Virus record (IMG/VR): IMGVR_UViG_3300025174_000043
Coordinates: 1-44,113 of that record
Reading direction: 5' to 3' (one strand)
Source: a virus
Length of the DNA stretch: 44,113 bases
Shown: positions 8,284 to 14,952 of the stretch, piece after piece
Layout: each line of letters begins with the position of its first letter
How positions within the stretch are numbered: position 1 is the stretch's first letter
Made by a program: the position numbers and the translations under genes
Notes under the pieces: model-generated
What the model was told of the DNA's origin: nothing
The model's input: the letters and a program-made list of their open reading frames with translations, nothing else
Databases searched by the model: none

Positions 8284-8363
8284 GGCCGGCGGCGAGGCTT
8301 TGACGCGATCACGCGCCCTTCCCGCTCTTGCGACCCGGGCTATTGGATGCCGAGCCGCCGGCC
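8284..8363 (-). ncRNA. Candidate three-way-junction RNA in an intercistronic gap
   Basis: Leftward transcript, between the SSB stop (8372) and the ribosome site of the next gene. P1 is a perfect 10-bp stem, GGCCGGCGGC (8284-8293) with GCCGCCGGCC (8354-8363). It encloses P2, CCCG (8339-8336) with CGGG (8324-8321), capped by UC-GCAA-GA, a GNRA tetraloop. It also encloses P3, GGCGCG (8317-8312) with CGCGUC (8307-8302) and loop UGAU. P3 contains a G-U wobble that pairs only on the minus-strand RNA. No U tract follows, so it is not an intrinsic terminator. This was folded by eye only; it might be a leader or processing element. Confidence 0.4.
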
Positions 8364-8371
8364 GAATTTCG

Positions 8372-9022
8372 TCAGTCGAAATCGTCGCCCGCGTTGTCGG
8401 CGTCGCCGGACTCTTCGTCCATCCATGCGGCGTCAACCTCTTCGTCAAAGTCGTCTTCGGCGTTGGTGCGGTTGTCGAGACGCGGACCGTCCTTGATTTT
8501 CTGGACGTTGGCCAAAAGGAACGCCACGCCCTTACCCTTGTTCTTGAAAGGATAGATCAGGACGGTGGCGCGGCAGTAGCAGCCGGGATAGATTTCGTCG
8601 GCGTTGCCTTCCGCTTCCGAAATCGTGGACTTGCTCTTATCCACGACACCGGGCCGCATCTTGGACGACAAGGACGCAAAGAAGACGCCCGCGCCGTAGC
8701 CTTCGGTTCCTTCGCGCTCTTCGCCGTCGCGCAAGCCGGTCTTGACGTTGGCCGGGGCCTTGATGGCGATCTTGCCATTTTCGACCACAAAAAACTTCTT
8801 GCTGAATTCGTGGGACGAAGCGCGATTCAGTTCGTTGAGCATCTTTTTCCAGGCCACCTTGTCCGAATCCGAAAATTTCTTCGGATCGAAAATCGCCTGA
8901 CAACTGAATTTCGGTTTGGAATTCGGGTCGTCCGCGATCTTTTGCGCTTCGAAAAGATGCGGGTAGGAAATCCGGAAAACAGGAGTCGTCAGTTTTTCGG
9001 ACTTGAATGTGGAACGTGCCAT
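8372..9022 (-). CDS. DUF2815 family phage single-stranded DNA-binding protein
   Basis: 216 residues from the ATG at 9022 (MARSTFKSEKLTTPVFRISYPHLFE). The pattern TPVFRISYPHLF, then KFSCQAIFDP, YAGAGVFF-like strands and EIYPGCYCRATVLIYPF matches the DUF2815/T7 gp2.5-like OB-fold SSB group that accompanies DUF2800 and phage polymerases. The C-terminal 28 residues are strongly acidic (EDDFDEEVDAAW ... DDFD), like the acidic tails of SSBs that recruit polymerase and helicase. It is expected to coat single strands during replication and annealing. Confidence 0.87.
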   Translation of the reverse strand: MARSTFKSEKLTTPVFRISYPHLFEAQKIADDPNSKPKFSCQAIFDPKKFSDSDKVAWKKMLNELNRASSHEFSKKFFVVENGKIAIKAPANVKTGLRDGEEREGTEGYGAGVFFASLSSKMRPGVVDKSKSTISEAEGNADEIYPGCYCRATVLIYPFKNKGKGVAFLLANVQKIKDGPRLDNRTNAEDDFDEEVDAAWMDEESGDADNAGDDFD

Positions 9023-9108
9023 GTGCGTTACTCCGATCTGGCGTTGAAACGTTCGTGCGTTATATGAAGGTAGCGGGGCAATGATGCCGATTTTCGGCAC
9101 CCTTGCAA

Positions 9109-9345
9109 TTAGCATTTGGACCGGACTTCGTTCCAAATATAGCGGGCATTGATGGCGACGAATGTAGCTTGCAGCGTGAATACGCCCCATGGCATTTTCG
9201 TTTGGAGCGCACACCACCAAATGAGCGCAGCCGCGCCGAAGAGCGACCAAAGCGCGCCTTGCAATCGGCGGTTACCGAAGATCGCGTAACCGATTACGAT
9301 GCCGACGAAGCCGGCCCATTGGATCACGTCTGCAAGCTCTATCAT
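9109..9345 (-). CDS. Small membrane protein with two to three helices
   Basis: 78 residues from the ATG at 9345, which overlaps the stop of the upstream methyltransferase by ATGA (9342-9345). Hydrophobic segments are at about residues 6-25 (VIQWAGFVGIVIGYAIFG) and 30-50 (GALWSLFGAAALIWWCAL), with a third weak one near residue 60. It resembles small inner-membrane proteins of the CBU_0592 type. A holin role cannot be excluded, but no lysis genes adjoin it. The 86 bases downstream, up to the SSB start, hold no gene. Confidence 0.65.
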   Translation of the reverse strand: MIELADVIQWAGFVGIVIGYAIFGNRRLQGALWSLFGAAALIWWCALQTKMPWGVFTLQATFVAINARYIWNEVRSKC

Positions 9346-9956
9346 TTTTCCCATGCCTCTAGCGGTTGCGGCGTCGTCCAGATCAATTTAGTTTCATAAT
9401 TCCCGCGCCGACGTGTCTTGCGATCTGGCCAAACAATCCAGCAATGATTATAGAACTGTGCCGGTATCGGCTTTTTGCCGGCGAAGAAATAGATTCGTTC
9501 GGGGATGACGATTACCAATTCCGGCCGGAGCCGGCGGAAGAGCTTCGCGGCGCGGCGGTCGCCGGTCAAGAACTTGAGTTCAACCAAAACGGCAACCCGG
9601 CCGTCCGCCAATTTCAGCGCATGATTCGCGAAGGCATCGGCCATGCCATTGCCGTAGGGCGGGTTTGTCACGATATCGCCCGGCCATATTGCGGTCCGGG
9701 CTAGGAAGTCGTGGCCATTCTTTAGATCGAAGCCGGTCACCTTCAATCCCGTGGACGCCCGCAACGCGTGGACCATGCGGCCCGATCCGCAAGCGGGTTC
9801 TAAGATCGGGCCTTTGAATTTGATCGCTTCCGTGACCTGAAAAGTATTTCGCGGCGGTGTTTCGTAATTGTCCAGCTTGCGCCGCTTGCCTTTAGGCCGC
9901 GCACCTTTTTTCTTTTTATTCCATACCATGGAAGCGTAACCGTTGCTGCCGCCCAT
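9342..9956 (-). CDS. SAM-dependent methyltransferase with an NPPY motif
   Basis: 204 residues. After a basic N-terminus (KKKKGARPKGKRRK) come DNYETPP, the SAM-binding motif I ILEPACGSGRM (~residue 52) and motif IV DIVTNPPYGNGM (~96). NPPY is the catalytic motif of amino-group methyltransferases acting on adenine-N6 or cytosine-N4 (and of some protein/RNA enzymes). No target-recognition domain or partner endonuclease is present, so it would be an orphan phage methyltransferase, perhaps for restriction evasion. A single-base TGATG overlap joins it to the upstream gene. Confidence 0.75.
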   Translation of the reverse strand: MGGSNGYASMVWNKKKKGARPKGKRRKLDNYETPPRNTFQVTEAIKFKGPILEPACGSGRMVHALRASTGLKVTGFDLKNGHDFLARTAIWPGDIVTNPPYGNGMADAFANHALKLADGRVAVLVELKFLTGDRRAAKLFRRLRPELVIVIPERIYFFAGKKPIPAQFYNHCWIVWPDRKTRRRGNYETKLIWTTPQPLEAWEK

Positions 9957-10207
9957 CAGTACACGTCCAGCAATGCGCGAGCGGCCATCGCGCCGACTTG
10001 CACCATTTCGCGGCGTTGGTGTTCGTGGTCGTTAGCGACCATCGCGGCGGCGAATTCAATATTGAACTCTTCGTACACCACGCCGAACGCTTCGTGCGAA
10101 GAGTGCATGGGCGGATGCTTGGCAACCGCGCGTACAAGTTCGGCCCGAATATCGGCCATGACCCGATCAATCGCGGCCCCAAGTGGTTCTTTGGCGGGAT
10201 TCGTCAT
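9956..10207 (-). CDS. Small MazG-like helical phage protein
   Basis: 83 residues from the ATG at 10207 (MTNPAKEPLGAAIDRV). The layout AELVRAVAKHPPMHSSHEAF, then YEEFNIEF and EMVQVGAMAARALLD, is a common small phage protein that I associate with MazG-like helical proteins, though the metal-binding EExxE set is incomplete (VYEEFNIEF). If active it would hydrolyse a nucleoside triphosphate; it may equally be structural. It ends with a TGATG junction to the methyltransferase. Confidence 0.55.
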   Translation of the reverse strand: MTNPAKEPLGAAIDRVMADIRAELVRAVAKHPPMHSSHEAFGVVYEEFNIEFAAAMVANDHEHQRREMVQVGAMAARALLDVY

Positions 10208-10218
10208 GCTGGATTTCC

Positions 10219-10506
10219 TTATTTGTCGTCCGGTGTGATTTGCGCGCCGTAGCCTTCGCGAGCCGGGGCACCGTGCGTTTCCATACACGCCACGCCCAAC
10301 GTCGTGACCTTGCGGATTTGATCCAACGCGGCGTCGGCGTCCGACATTGTGGACGCAAGCTCTTCCGCCCGGCGCATATGATAGCGCATGAATGTGAGAA
10401 ACGCGGCGACTGGATTCTTTTTGTCTTCGTCCGGCCCCCACTTATCCGTTTGGTACGCACGTTCGCCATTGATGACGCCGAAGACTTGATTGCGAGTCGC
10501 TTTCAT
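10219..10506 (-). CDS. Conserved phage protein with an ERAYQ-KWG signature
   Basis: 95 residues. Signature GVINGERAYQTDKWG near the N-terminus, then a long helical part with FLTFMRYHMRRAEELA and a conserved end IRKVTTLGVACMETHG. I recognise the pattern from many phage genomes, where it is unassigned. It is probably an all-helical protein in nucleotide metabolism, like its MazG-like neighbour, but this is inference. Its ATG overlaps the stop of the upstream exported protein by ATGA. Confidence 0.7.
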   Translation of the reverse strand: MKATRNQVFGVINGERAYQTDKWGPDEDKKNPVAAFLTFMRYHMRRAEELASTMSDADAALDQIRKVTTLGVACMETHGAPAREGYGAQITPDDK

Positions 10507-10775
10507 GATTCGGTTTCCTTTTCCTCTTTGCCCGGCTCTTCTTTCGCCGGCTCTTCTTTTTGATCTTCGTCGAAAAGTTCTTTCACTTTGTCCGGGGTTT
10601 CGGTTACGCAGAAATCACCGTTGGAAGTTGCGACGCGCGTCTTTGCCCGGCCGTCGCAATACCCTTCGGGGCCGGTGATCGCCACGACGCCTTCGGACGC
10701 CAGCCAAAGCGGCTTGCCATTCGGAGTCGTGAGCGCCATCAAGAGCGCGAAGAGTGGGACAAGGTGGCGGGTCAT
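10503..10775 (-). CDS. Small secreted protein with a charged tail
   Basis: 90 residues. A signal-peptide-like start (MTRHLVPLFALLMALTTP) is followed by a small domain with two Cys (GYCDGRAKTRV ... NGDFCVTET) and a highly charged tail of K/E/P (QKEEPAKEEPGKEEKE). Probably periplasmic with a disulfide. It is joined by ATGA overlaps on both sides (10503-10506 and 10772-10775). Function unknown. Confidence 0.65.
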   Translation of the reverse strand: MTRHLVPLFALLMALTTPNGKPLWLASEGVVAITGPEGYCDGRAKTRVATSNGDFCVTETPDKVKELFDEDQKEEPAKEEPGKEEKETES

Positions 10776-11047
10776 CCGAAGTTCACTCCGGTTAGGCCGT
10801 ACCGTTTGCGGACTTGTTCAAGCGACAAAGCTTTACCGCGTGTTTTCATATGGCGCAGAATGTCGCCGGCAAGCATATCTTCCAAACGCATCCGGGTTTG
10901 TCGCATGATCTTTTCCGGTCCAAGTGCAGCTTTCGAATCACCGGGCGAGAGTTCAACCTTGGCGGATACGAAAAAATCCACCGACTGATAGTCGCCAAGA
11001 TTGACCTTGACCGTTTGCGATACCACGACTTCCTTTATCTCAGACAT
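10772..11047 (-). CDS. Hypothetical phage protein
   Basis: 91 residues from the ATG at 11047 (MSEIKEVVVSQTVKVNLGDY), which overlaps the end of the glycosyltransferase gene by eight bases. Beta-rich first half (VKVNLGDYQSVDFFVSAKVEL), helical second half. The layout (strand, GDYQSVD, strand, helix) is like small phage nucleic-acid-binding or regulatory proteins, but no family is claimed. Confidence 0.6.
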   Translation of the reverse strand: MSEIKEVVVSQTVKVNLGDYQSVDFFVSAKVELSPGDSKAALGPEKIMRQTRMRLEDMLAGDILRHMKTRGKALSLEQVRKRYGLTGVNFG

Positions 11048-11828
11048 GGCCAATCCCCAATTCGGTTTTGAACCTTTGTCCAAAAACCATTGTCGGTTTG
11101 ATCTGCGCCCAAGCATCGCGGCAGTGAGGGCAGGGCGTCCACTTTCCGCAAGCCGGCGGCACCACGATATTGTTATGCGTCGGATAGCCGGTTACGTTCG
11201 GATCGGTCGCCCCACCGAAAAGAACGGTGGCATTCACGCCAAGCGCGGCAGCCGCGTGGTGCAACCCACCTTCCGGCAGGAAGCAATAGAAAGCAAATTT
11301 CAAGATCGCGGATGCGTGCCGGAACGTCGGGGTTTCAAGCCGGTAAACGTCGGCAAGCCATGCCGTGCCCCGTGGTCCAAGCTGCACCGGCCGATAACCG
11401 GCGGCGCGGATCACGTTCGCAAGCTCTTGCCAATTGGCGCGGCCCCATTGCTTGTTCGGATTTGATTGGGACGGAATATTCGGTTCCACGATCATGAAAG
11501 GCGGCAACCCCTTCACGGCCATGGTTGCGTATTTCATTTCGGCGTCGGTGTGAACGATAGTGCCAATATGATCGCGAGCGCGCCAGCCGGTCCACCGCTG
11601 CCCAAGCGCGCGGGTGAATGGATATCTGATGTACGGGCGAGCCTGCGGACCATTGGTGATCTTGGCAAAGTCGCCTTGTTCGCCGGCTTTGGCAATCCAG
11701 ATCAACCCGGCCCACAGATCGGACCACCGGGGCCGTCCGTCACGGCCGCAAATTTGCACCTTGCGGCCGTGCTTTTCGTATTCAACGCGGGCGTGCCCGC
11801 TGGCCATGATTTCATCGCCGAACGACAT
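11040..11828 (-). CDS. GT9-like glycosyltransferase (ADP-heptosyltransferase fold)
   Basis: 262 residues. The C-terminal half holds the GT9 core: FLPEGGLHHAAAALGV (sugar-nucleotide loop), VLFGGATDPNVTGY, then CGKWTPCPHC, the Cys-rich end often seen in phage-borne members. The N-terminal half is short (SFGDEIMASGHARVEYEKHG, GD-I), as expected for a compact GT-B protein of roughly 260 rather than 350 residues. It sits five bases downstream of the FkbM methyltransferase, suggesting they modify the same molecule, such as host surface glycan or hypermodified phage DNA. The acceptor cannot be read from sequence. Confidence 0.75.
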   Translation of the reverse strand: MSFGDEIMASGHARVEYEKHGRKVQICGRDGRPRWSDLWAGLIWIAKAGEQGDFAKITNGPQARPYIRYPFTRALGQRWTGWRARDHIGTIVHTDAEMKYATMAVKGLPPFMIVEPNIPSQSNPNKQWGRANWQELANVIRAAGYRPVQLGPRGTAWLADVYRLETPTFRHASAILKFAFYCFLPEGGLHHAAAALGVNATVLFGGATDPNVTGYPTHNNIVVPPACGKWTPCPHCRDAWAQIKPTMVFGQRFKTELGIGHV

Positions 11829-11832
11829 GCCG

Positions 11833-12510
11833 TCACCACGTCATGATATAATCGCCTTGGATGGCCGCACGCTGGCGCATACCAAGGGTTTTTAGGAATT
11901 CCACGGCGGCCGTCGTGCTGATGCGATAGCGGACCGGGCCGCCGGTTTCCGGTTTTTGTTCAACGATGATGACCGGCCGGCAGCGTTTCAAGGTTTCGAC
12001 TGCGCCTTGTAGCACGAAGAGTTCGTACCCTTCGCAATCGATTTTCATGAAATTGGCTTCCTTGATACCGAACGAATCGAGTGTGAGCATTGGAACCTTG
12101 ATGCCGCTGCCATCCCATTCGATTCCGGTGTCGCCGCTTGAACCGACCGTGCGAGTCCGAATATGCGCTTCCCCGCATTCCGGTCCAAGAGCGACCGGGC
12201 TAAGCGCGACTTGGCCGGTGGCGATTTCCGCCTGCATGTTCTTGGCGAAACAATCTTGATGTTCCGGCATCGGTTCGAATGCCAGTACGCGCGTGAAGTC
12301 CTTGGCCATTTGCCACGACCACAGTCCGACATGCGCGCCGATATCGATTGCCGTAAATTTCTTTTCACCGACGAAGGAAAGCGCCGTGCGATACTTGCGG
12401 CCTTGATAAAGCAACCGCCCGTCGCGCTTATCGTTCACCCGAATCATCCAATCCGGCAAATGCTTTTCACCGTTTGGCATGAACCATCCGATTCGCTTGT
12501 CGAAATTCAT
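11833..12510 (-). CDS. FkbM family methyltransferase
   Basis: 225 residues. SAM-binding motif I FTAIDIGAHVGLWSW (~residue 53), acidic end of strand 2 AFEPMPEH (~78), and the FkbM signature LDSFGIKEANFMKIDCEGYE (~145-165), followed by LQGAVETLKRCRP. FkbM enzymes methylate hydroxyls, mostly on sugars and polyketides. With the GT9 gene directly downstream it suggests production of an O-methylated sugar, perhaps on the host surface to block superinfection or on phage DNA. A ribosome site GGAAAC precedes the ATG at 12510. Confidence 0.85.
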   Translation of the reverse strand: MNFDKRIGWFMPNGEKHLPDWMIRVNDKRDGRLLYQGRKYRTALSFVGEKKFTAIDIGAHVGLWSWQMAKDFTRVLAFEPMPEHQDCFAKNMQAEIATGQVALSPVALGPECGEAHIRTRTVGSSGDTGIEWDGSGIKVPMLTLDSFGIKEANFMKIDCEGYELFVLQGAVETLKRCRPVIIVEQKPETGGPVRYRISTTAAVEFLKTLGMRQRAAIQGDYIMTW

Positions 12511-12523
12511 GGCACGTTTCCTT

Positions 12524-13897
12524 TTATCCGAAGTTGAATTCGTCGTCTTCGATATCGTCGGCGAAATCGTCGCCGGCCGTCGCTTCCACCGCTGGACGCG
12601 GATCGTCCACCGGCGCGATGGTCAAGCCGGCATCGGGCTTGACCAAAAATTCCTTAGCAAATTTTTTCCGCTTCGCCTTCGTCGGAATAAGTTTTTCAAT
12701 CTGCGGGCCGCTGCGCAGCTTGCGCGGCGAGTAGAGCAACGTCGCATCTTTGATATAGCCGCCTTTCACAAGCGCGTCGGCAATCTCTTTTTCTGTTAGC
12801 TCCGGGTTGAGCTTGCGAATGGATCGGCGAGCGACAAGCTTTTGGCCCTTCACTTCATAGCCGGCTTCCATGGCGCGTTGCGCATAAATGTTCGCGGCCT
12901 TAATCAGCGCCTCTAGCATCGGTGCCCATGACAGGATGCGCGCGACATGGACAAGATCGGAATTCGCGGCTTGCCGGCCTTCGGCCTTGACAGGCAAATG
13001 GATTTCCAATTCTTGCGGTTCATCGGCGAAGTCGATTTTGGCTTGCTCTTCCGCTGCAAGGCGGCGAGCCGGACAGATCGCTTGCGCTTCGCAAAAGGTG
13101 CAATGCTCGCCAGCCGAAAGCCACTTCGCCGCCCACTTGTCACGGCCTTTGGTGCCGGCTTTCTCGAATGCCGCTTCCGCTTCCTCGCATCGCTCGATTG
13201 CCGCGCGATATTCTTTTTGAAAATCCAGCAAGTCGCGCTTTGTCAATTCGACGTAGCGGATTGCGCCCTCTTCGTGATCGGCACGCGGTTGACATATCAA
13301 GGCGCGGTAAATCTTGAACGCAAATTTCTTTTCAATCGCCTTGCCAAGCAAATAGGCCAACGTCTGCGGATTGTCCTTATGCTCAACGGTTAGATATCCG
13401 TTCTTGTAGTCGTCCACTTCCAAGACGCCGGCTTTCAGCGCGGCCAGGGTTACGTCCGCCGTGCCCGATGTGTCGTCCCGATCCGGTAGCGGATTGGTAC
13501 GGGTTTCCAACTCCAAATCTTTTTCATCAAGGCCAAGCTCTTCCAAACGTTCCCGGACGTAATCCGTCATGATCGTGGCATTGTGGATCATCGATTCGTC
13601 CACAATAAAAAACGTGCGACCGGGACCGGGAGTTTTGGCGTTCGGCTTAAGAATCGTCGTTCCCTCTTCGCCGTCCGGCTTTTCCAAAAGCTCAACGATT
13701 CGGTCTTCGTAAAATGCCGGCTCCGATCCTTCGCTTAAACAACGTTCAATGATTGCGTGGGTCGCCGTACCAAGCTGCGCCGCTTCGCCTGCGCTGGCGC
13801 GTTGCTCTTCCGGCAAGGTACTGCAAAACGCAAGCGTGCCCGGACAACCGATGAATTGCTTAGCCCTAGATGGCGAACGCTTGGTATGGAAAGCCAT
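12524..13897 (-). CDS. DUF2800 Cas4-like PD-(D/E)XK exonuclease
   Basis: 457 residues. The N-terminal region SPSRAKQFIGCPGTLAF and GTATHAIIE (~residues 8-50) is the RecB/Cas4-type helix set. The active-site Asp and E-X-K are in SGTADVTL and VLEVDDYKNG (~145-170). A Cys cluster CTFCEAQAICPA (~270), together with the early Cys, may bind an Fe-S cluster as in AddB/Cas4 nucleases. It is the partner of DUF2815 SSB in phage replication modules and probably resects ends for recombination. The C-terminus is acidic (GDDFADDIEDDEF), similar to the SSB tail, which could mean both bind the same partner. Confidence 0.87.
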   Translation of the reverse strand: MAFHTKRSPSRAKQFIGCPGTLAFCSTLPEEQRASAGEAAQLGTATHAIIERCLSEGSEPAFYEDRIVELLEKPDGEEGTTILKPNAKTPGPGRTFFIVDESMIHNATIMTDYVRERLEELGLDEKDLELETRTNPLPDRDDTSGTADVTLAALKAGVLEVDDYKNGYLTVEHKDNPQTLAYLLGKAIEKKFAFKIYRALICQPRADHEEGAIRYVELTKRDLLDFQKEYRAAIERCEEAEAAFEKAGTKGRDKWAAKWLSAGEHCTFCEAQAICPARRLAAEEQAKIDFADEPQELEIHLPVKAEGRQAANSDLVHVARILSWAPMLEALIKAANIYAQRAMEAGYEVKGQKLVARRSIRKLNPELTEKEIADALVKGGYIKDATLLYSPRKLRSGPQIEKLIPTKAKRKKFAKEFLVKPDAGLTIAPVDDPRPAVEATAGDDFADDIEDDEFNFG

Positions 13898-13922
13898 GAC
13901 ACCTGTCTTTCGAAAATCGCCG

Positions 13923-14059
13923 TGTTAGAAATCGTCGGATATAAGCTCGCGCTAGTCGCCGATTTCTAACAAGGCAAGAACTGGCGCGGCGGTTTAGACC
14001 GTAAGTATCCGCCGCGTCTTAGTCCGGTCCCGTGCTATCCAAACGGCCCACGGAACCGG
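13923..14059 (-). ncRNA. Candidate structured leader RNA with three stems
   Basis: A 175-bp gene-free gap upstream of the DUF2800 gene on the leftward transcript. Stem 1: CCGGTTCCGTG (14059-14049) with CACGGGACCGG (14034-14024), 11 bp including one G-U wobble that exists only on the minus-strand RNA. Stem 2: CGCGGCGG/CCGCCGCG (14016-14009 and 13992-13985), 8 bp with a 16-base loop. Stem 3: 12-bp perfect TGTTAGAAATCG/CGATTTCTAACA (13971-13960 and 13934-13923), with an inner AGC-GCGA-GCU tetraloop hairpin. No U tract follows. It may be a leader, regulatory element or processing site of the nuclease mRNA. Confidence 0.45.
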
Positions 14060-14072
14060 GTACATTCGAAAC

Positions 14073-14465
14073 TTACTTCTTGGAAAGTTTCTTGGCCGCG
14101 TCGATAACGGCTTGAAACTTTTCGTCCTTGAGCTTGGACAGGCCGGCGACACCGCCGAACTTTTTCAGCAAGGCCATCGCCTTGTCTTGTCCGTGCTTCT
14201 TGGACACGACGGACAACGCCGCCCGCACGTCTTCGCGCGTCGGTTCGTCGGCAGCGTCGGCGTCGGTATCGCCGGTATCGCCGTCGCCGTCCGTATCGCC
14301 GTCGCCGGTATCGGTGTCGAAATTGTCGGCGTCGGCGTCGTTATCGGTGTCGTCTTCGGCGGCAGCGGCAGGCTTCTTGCCGCTAAGCGCGCCCTTGATC
14401 TTCGCGGCGACGGCGTTGGCGATCTTGTCAACGTCATCGTCTTCCAACTTTATCTGCGCTTTCAT
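14073..14465 (-). CDS. Phage protein with an Asp-rich linker
   Basis: 130 residues. N-terminal helix MKAQIKLEDDDVDKIANAV; a low-complexity middle (about residues 37-75) made of Asp with Thr, Gly and Ala; C-terminal domain REDVRAALSVVSKKHG then KAMALLKKFGGV and LSKLKDEKFQAVIDAAKKL. The C-terminal pattern recurs in small phage proteins of replication modules, with unknown function; the acidic linker may mimic DNA or bind SSB-like proteins. A GGAG ribosome site precedes the start. Confidence 0.72.
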   Translation of the reverse strand: MKAQIKLEDDDVDKIANAVAAKIKGALSGKKPAAAAEDDTDNDADADNFDTDTGDGDTDGDGDTGDTDADAADEPTREDVRAALSVVSKKHGQDKAMALLKKFGGVAGLSKLKDEKFQAVIDAAKKLSKK

Positions 14466-14555
14466 CTTGGAGTCTCCAAAGCTTCCCCGTCTTGCTCTAA
14501 CTGTCCTAGGGCGCGCTTAGCACCTGCCCGGTCGTGCGAGGTTTGCGACCGGAAT

Positions 14556-14810
14556 TCATGAAACGGTTTCGGGTTTTCGGGTAGCTGTCGAATAAACTTC
14601 GGAAGCGTTTTCAAAGCCCCGGAGCATGTGACACATGATGCGACCGAAGGCAAATGGATCGGACCGATTGCGCTCCGCATACGCGCGAGCGGCGCGGCGA
14701 AGTTCCGTATATTGTGAGTCGGTGAAAACCGGCGGACGCCAGATTGGGAAAGAATAATCGTCGGCGCGTGATTCGTTCGTGGGGCGGCGCTTGCCGCTTA
14801 CGGAAGTCAT
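14556..14810 (-). CDS. Hypothetical phage protein
   Basis: 84 residues from the ATG at 14810 (MTSVSGKRRPTNESRADDYS). Pattern FTDSQYTELRRAARAYAERN and DPFAFGRIMCHMLRGFE, likely helical. A promoter-like pair and a terminator lie just upstream, so it may start a new leftward transcript. The 90 bases after it, before the Asp-rich gene, contain a 7-bp dyad CCGGTCG/CGACCGG at 14528-14552 and no convincing gene. Confidence 0.6.
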   Translation of the reverse strand: MTSVSGKRRPTNESRADDYSFPIWRPPVFTDSQYTELRRAARAYAERNRSDPFAFGRIMCHMLRGFENASEVYSTATRKPETVS

Positions 14811-14842
14811 TTTGAATTTCGGTCCCCAAATTCGATTTTCGG

Positions 14843-14872
14843 ACCGTACCGGACTTGAACCGAAAGTGTCAA
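14843..14872 (-). promoter_or_regulatory. Candidate leftward promoter
   Basis: On the minus strand a perfect TTGACA (14872-14867) is followed after 18 bases by TACGGT (14848-14843), a poor -10. It lies just downstream of the DUF932 terminator and 33 bases before the ATG at 14810, where a fresh promoter would be expected. A CGGTCC/GGACCG dyad (14820-14825 and 14841-14846) overlaps its downstream end and could be an operator. Confidence 0.35.
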
Positions 14873-14889
14873 ATAGCAAATTGTAGGAA

Positions 14890-14917
14890 TAAAAAGAGGG
14901 CCGGCTTTCGCCGGCCC
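14890..14917 (-). terminator. Rho-independent terminator after DUF932
   Basis: On the leftward transcript GGGCCGGC (14917-14910), a GAAA tetraloop and GCCGGCCC (14905-14898) form a perfect 8-bp GC-rich stem, followed by UCUUUUUAUU. The tetraloop and U tract make this a strong intrinsic terminator. It lies 35 bases past the stop at 14953 and closes the DUF932 unit. Confidence 0.9.
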
Positions 14918-14952
14918 TTAACAATGCAGGGAGGATTCTTGCTGTAGCCTAT

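Noticed and set aside
8054-9067. Long rightward open frame (337 codons) opposite SSB and its neighbour
   Set aside because: It is antisense to a clear DUF2815 gene and to a structured gap, and its composition mirrors the sense frame. High-GC genes often leave the opposite frame open.
14462-14680. Leftward 72-codon frame, and a 17-codon ATGA-coupled frame at 14,559, between two genes
   Set aside because: The first runs through the 84-residue gene in another frame; the second is too short with no ribosome site or helix pattern.
14847-14866. tRNA T-arm-like sequence GGTTCAAGTCC on the minus strand
   Set aside because: The stem is only four pairs, no acceptor, D or anticodon arms can be placed around it, and it lies over a promoter-like site. 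A tRNA or att remnant is not supported.
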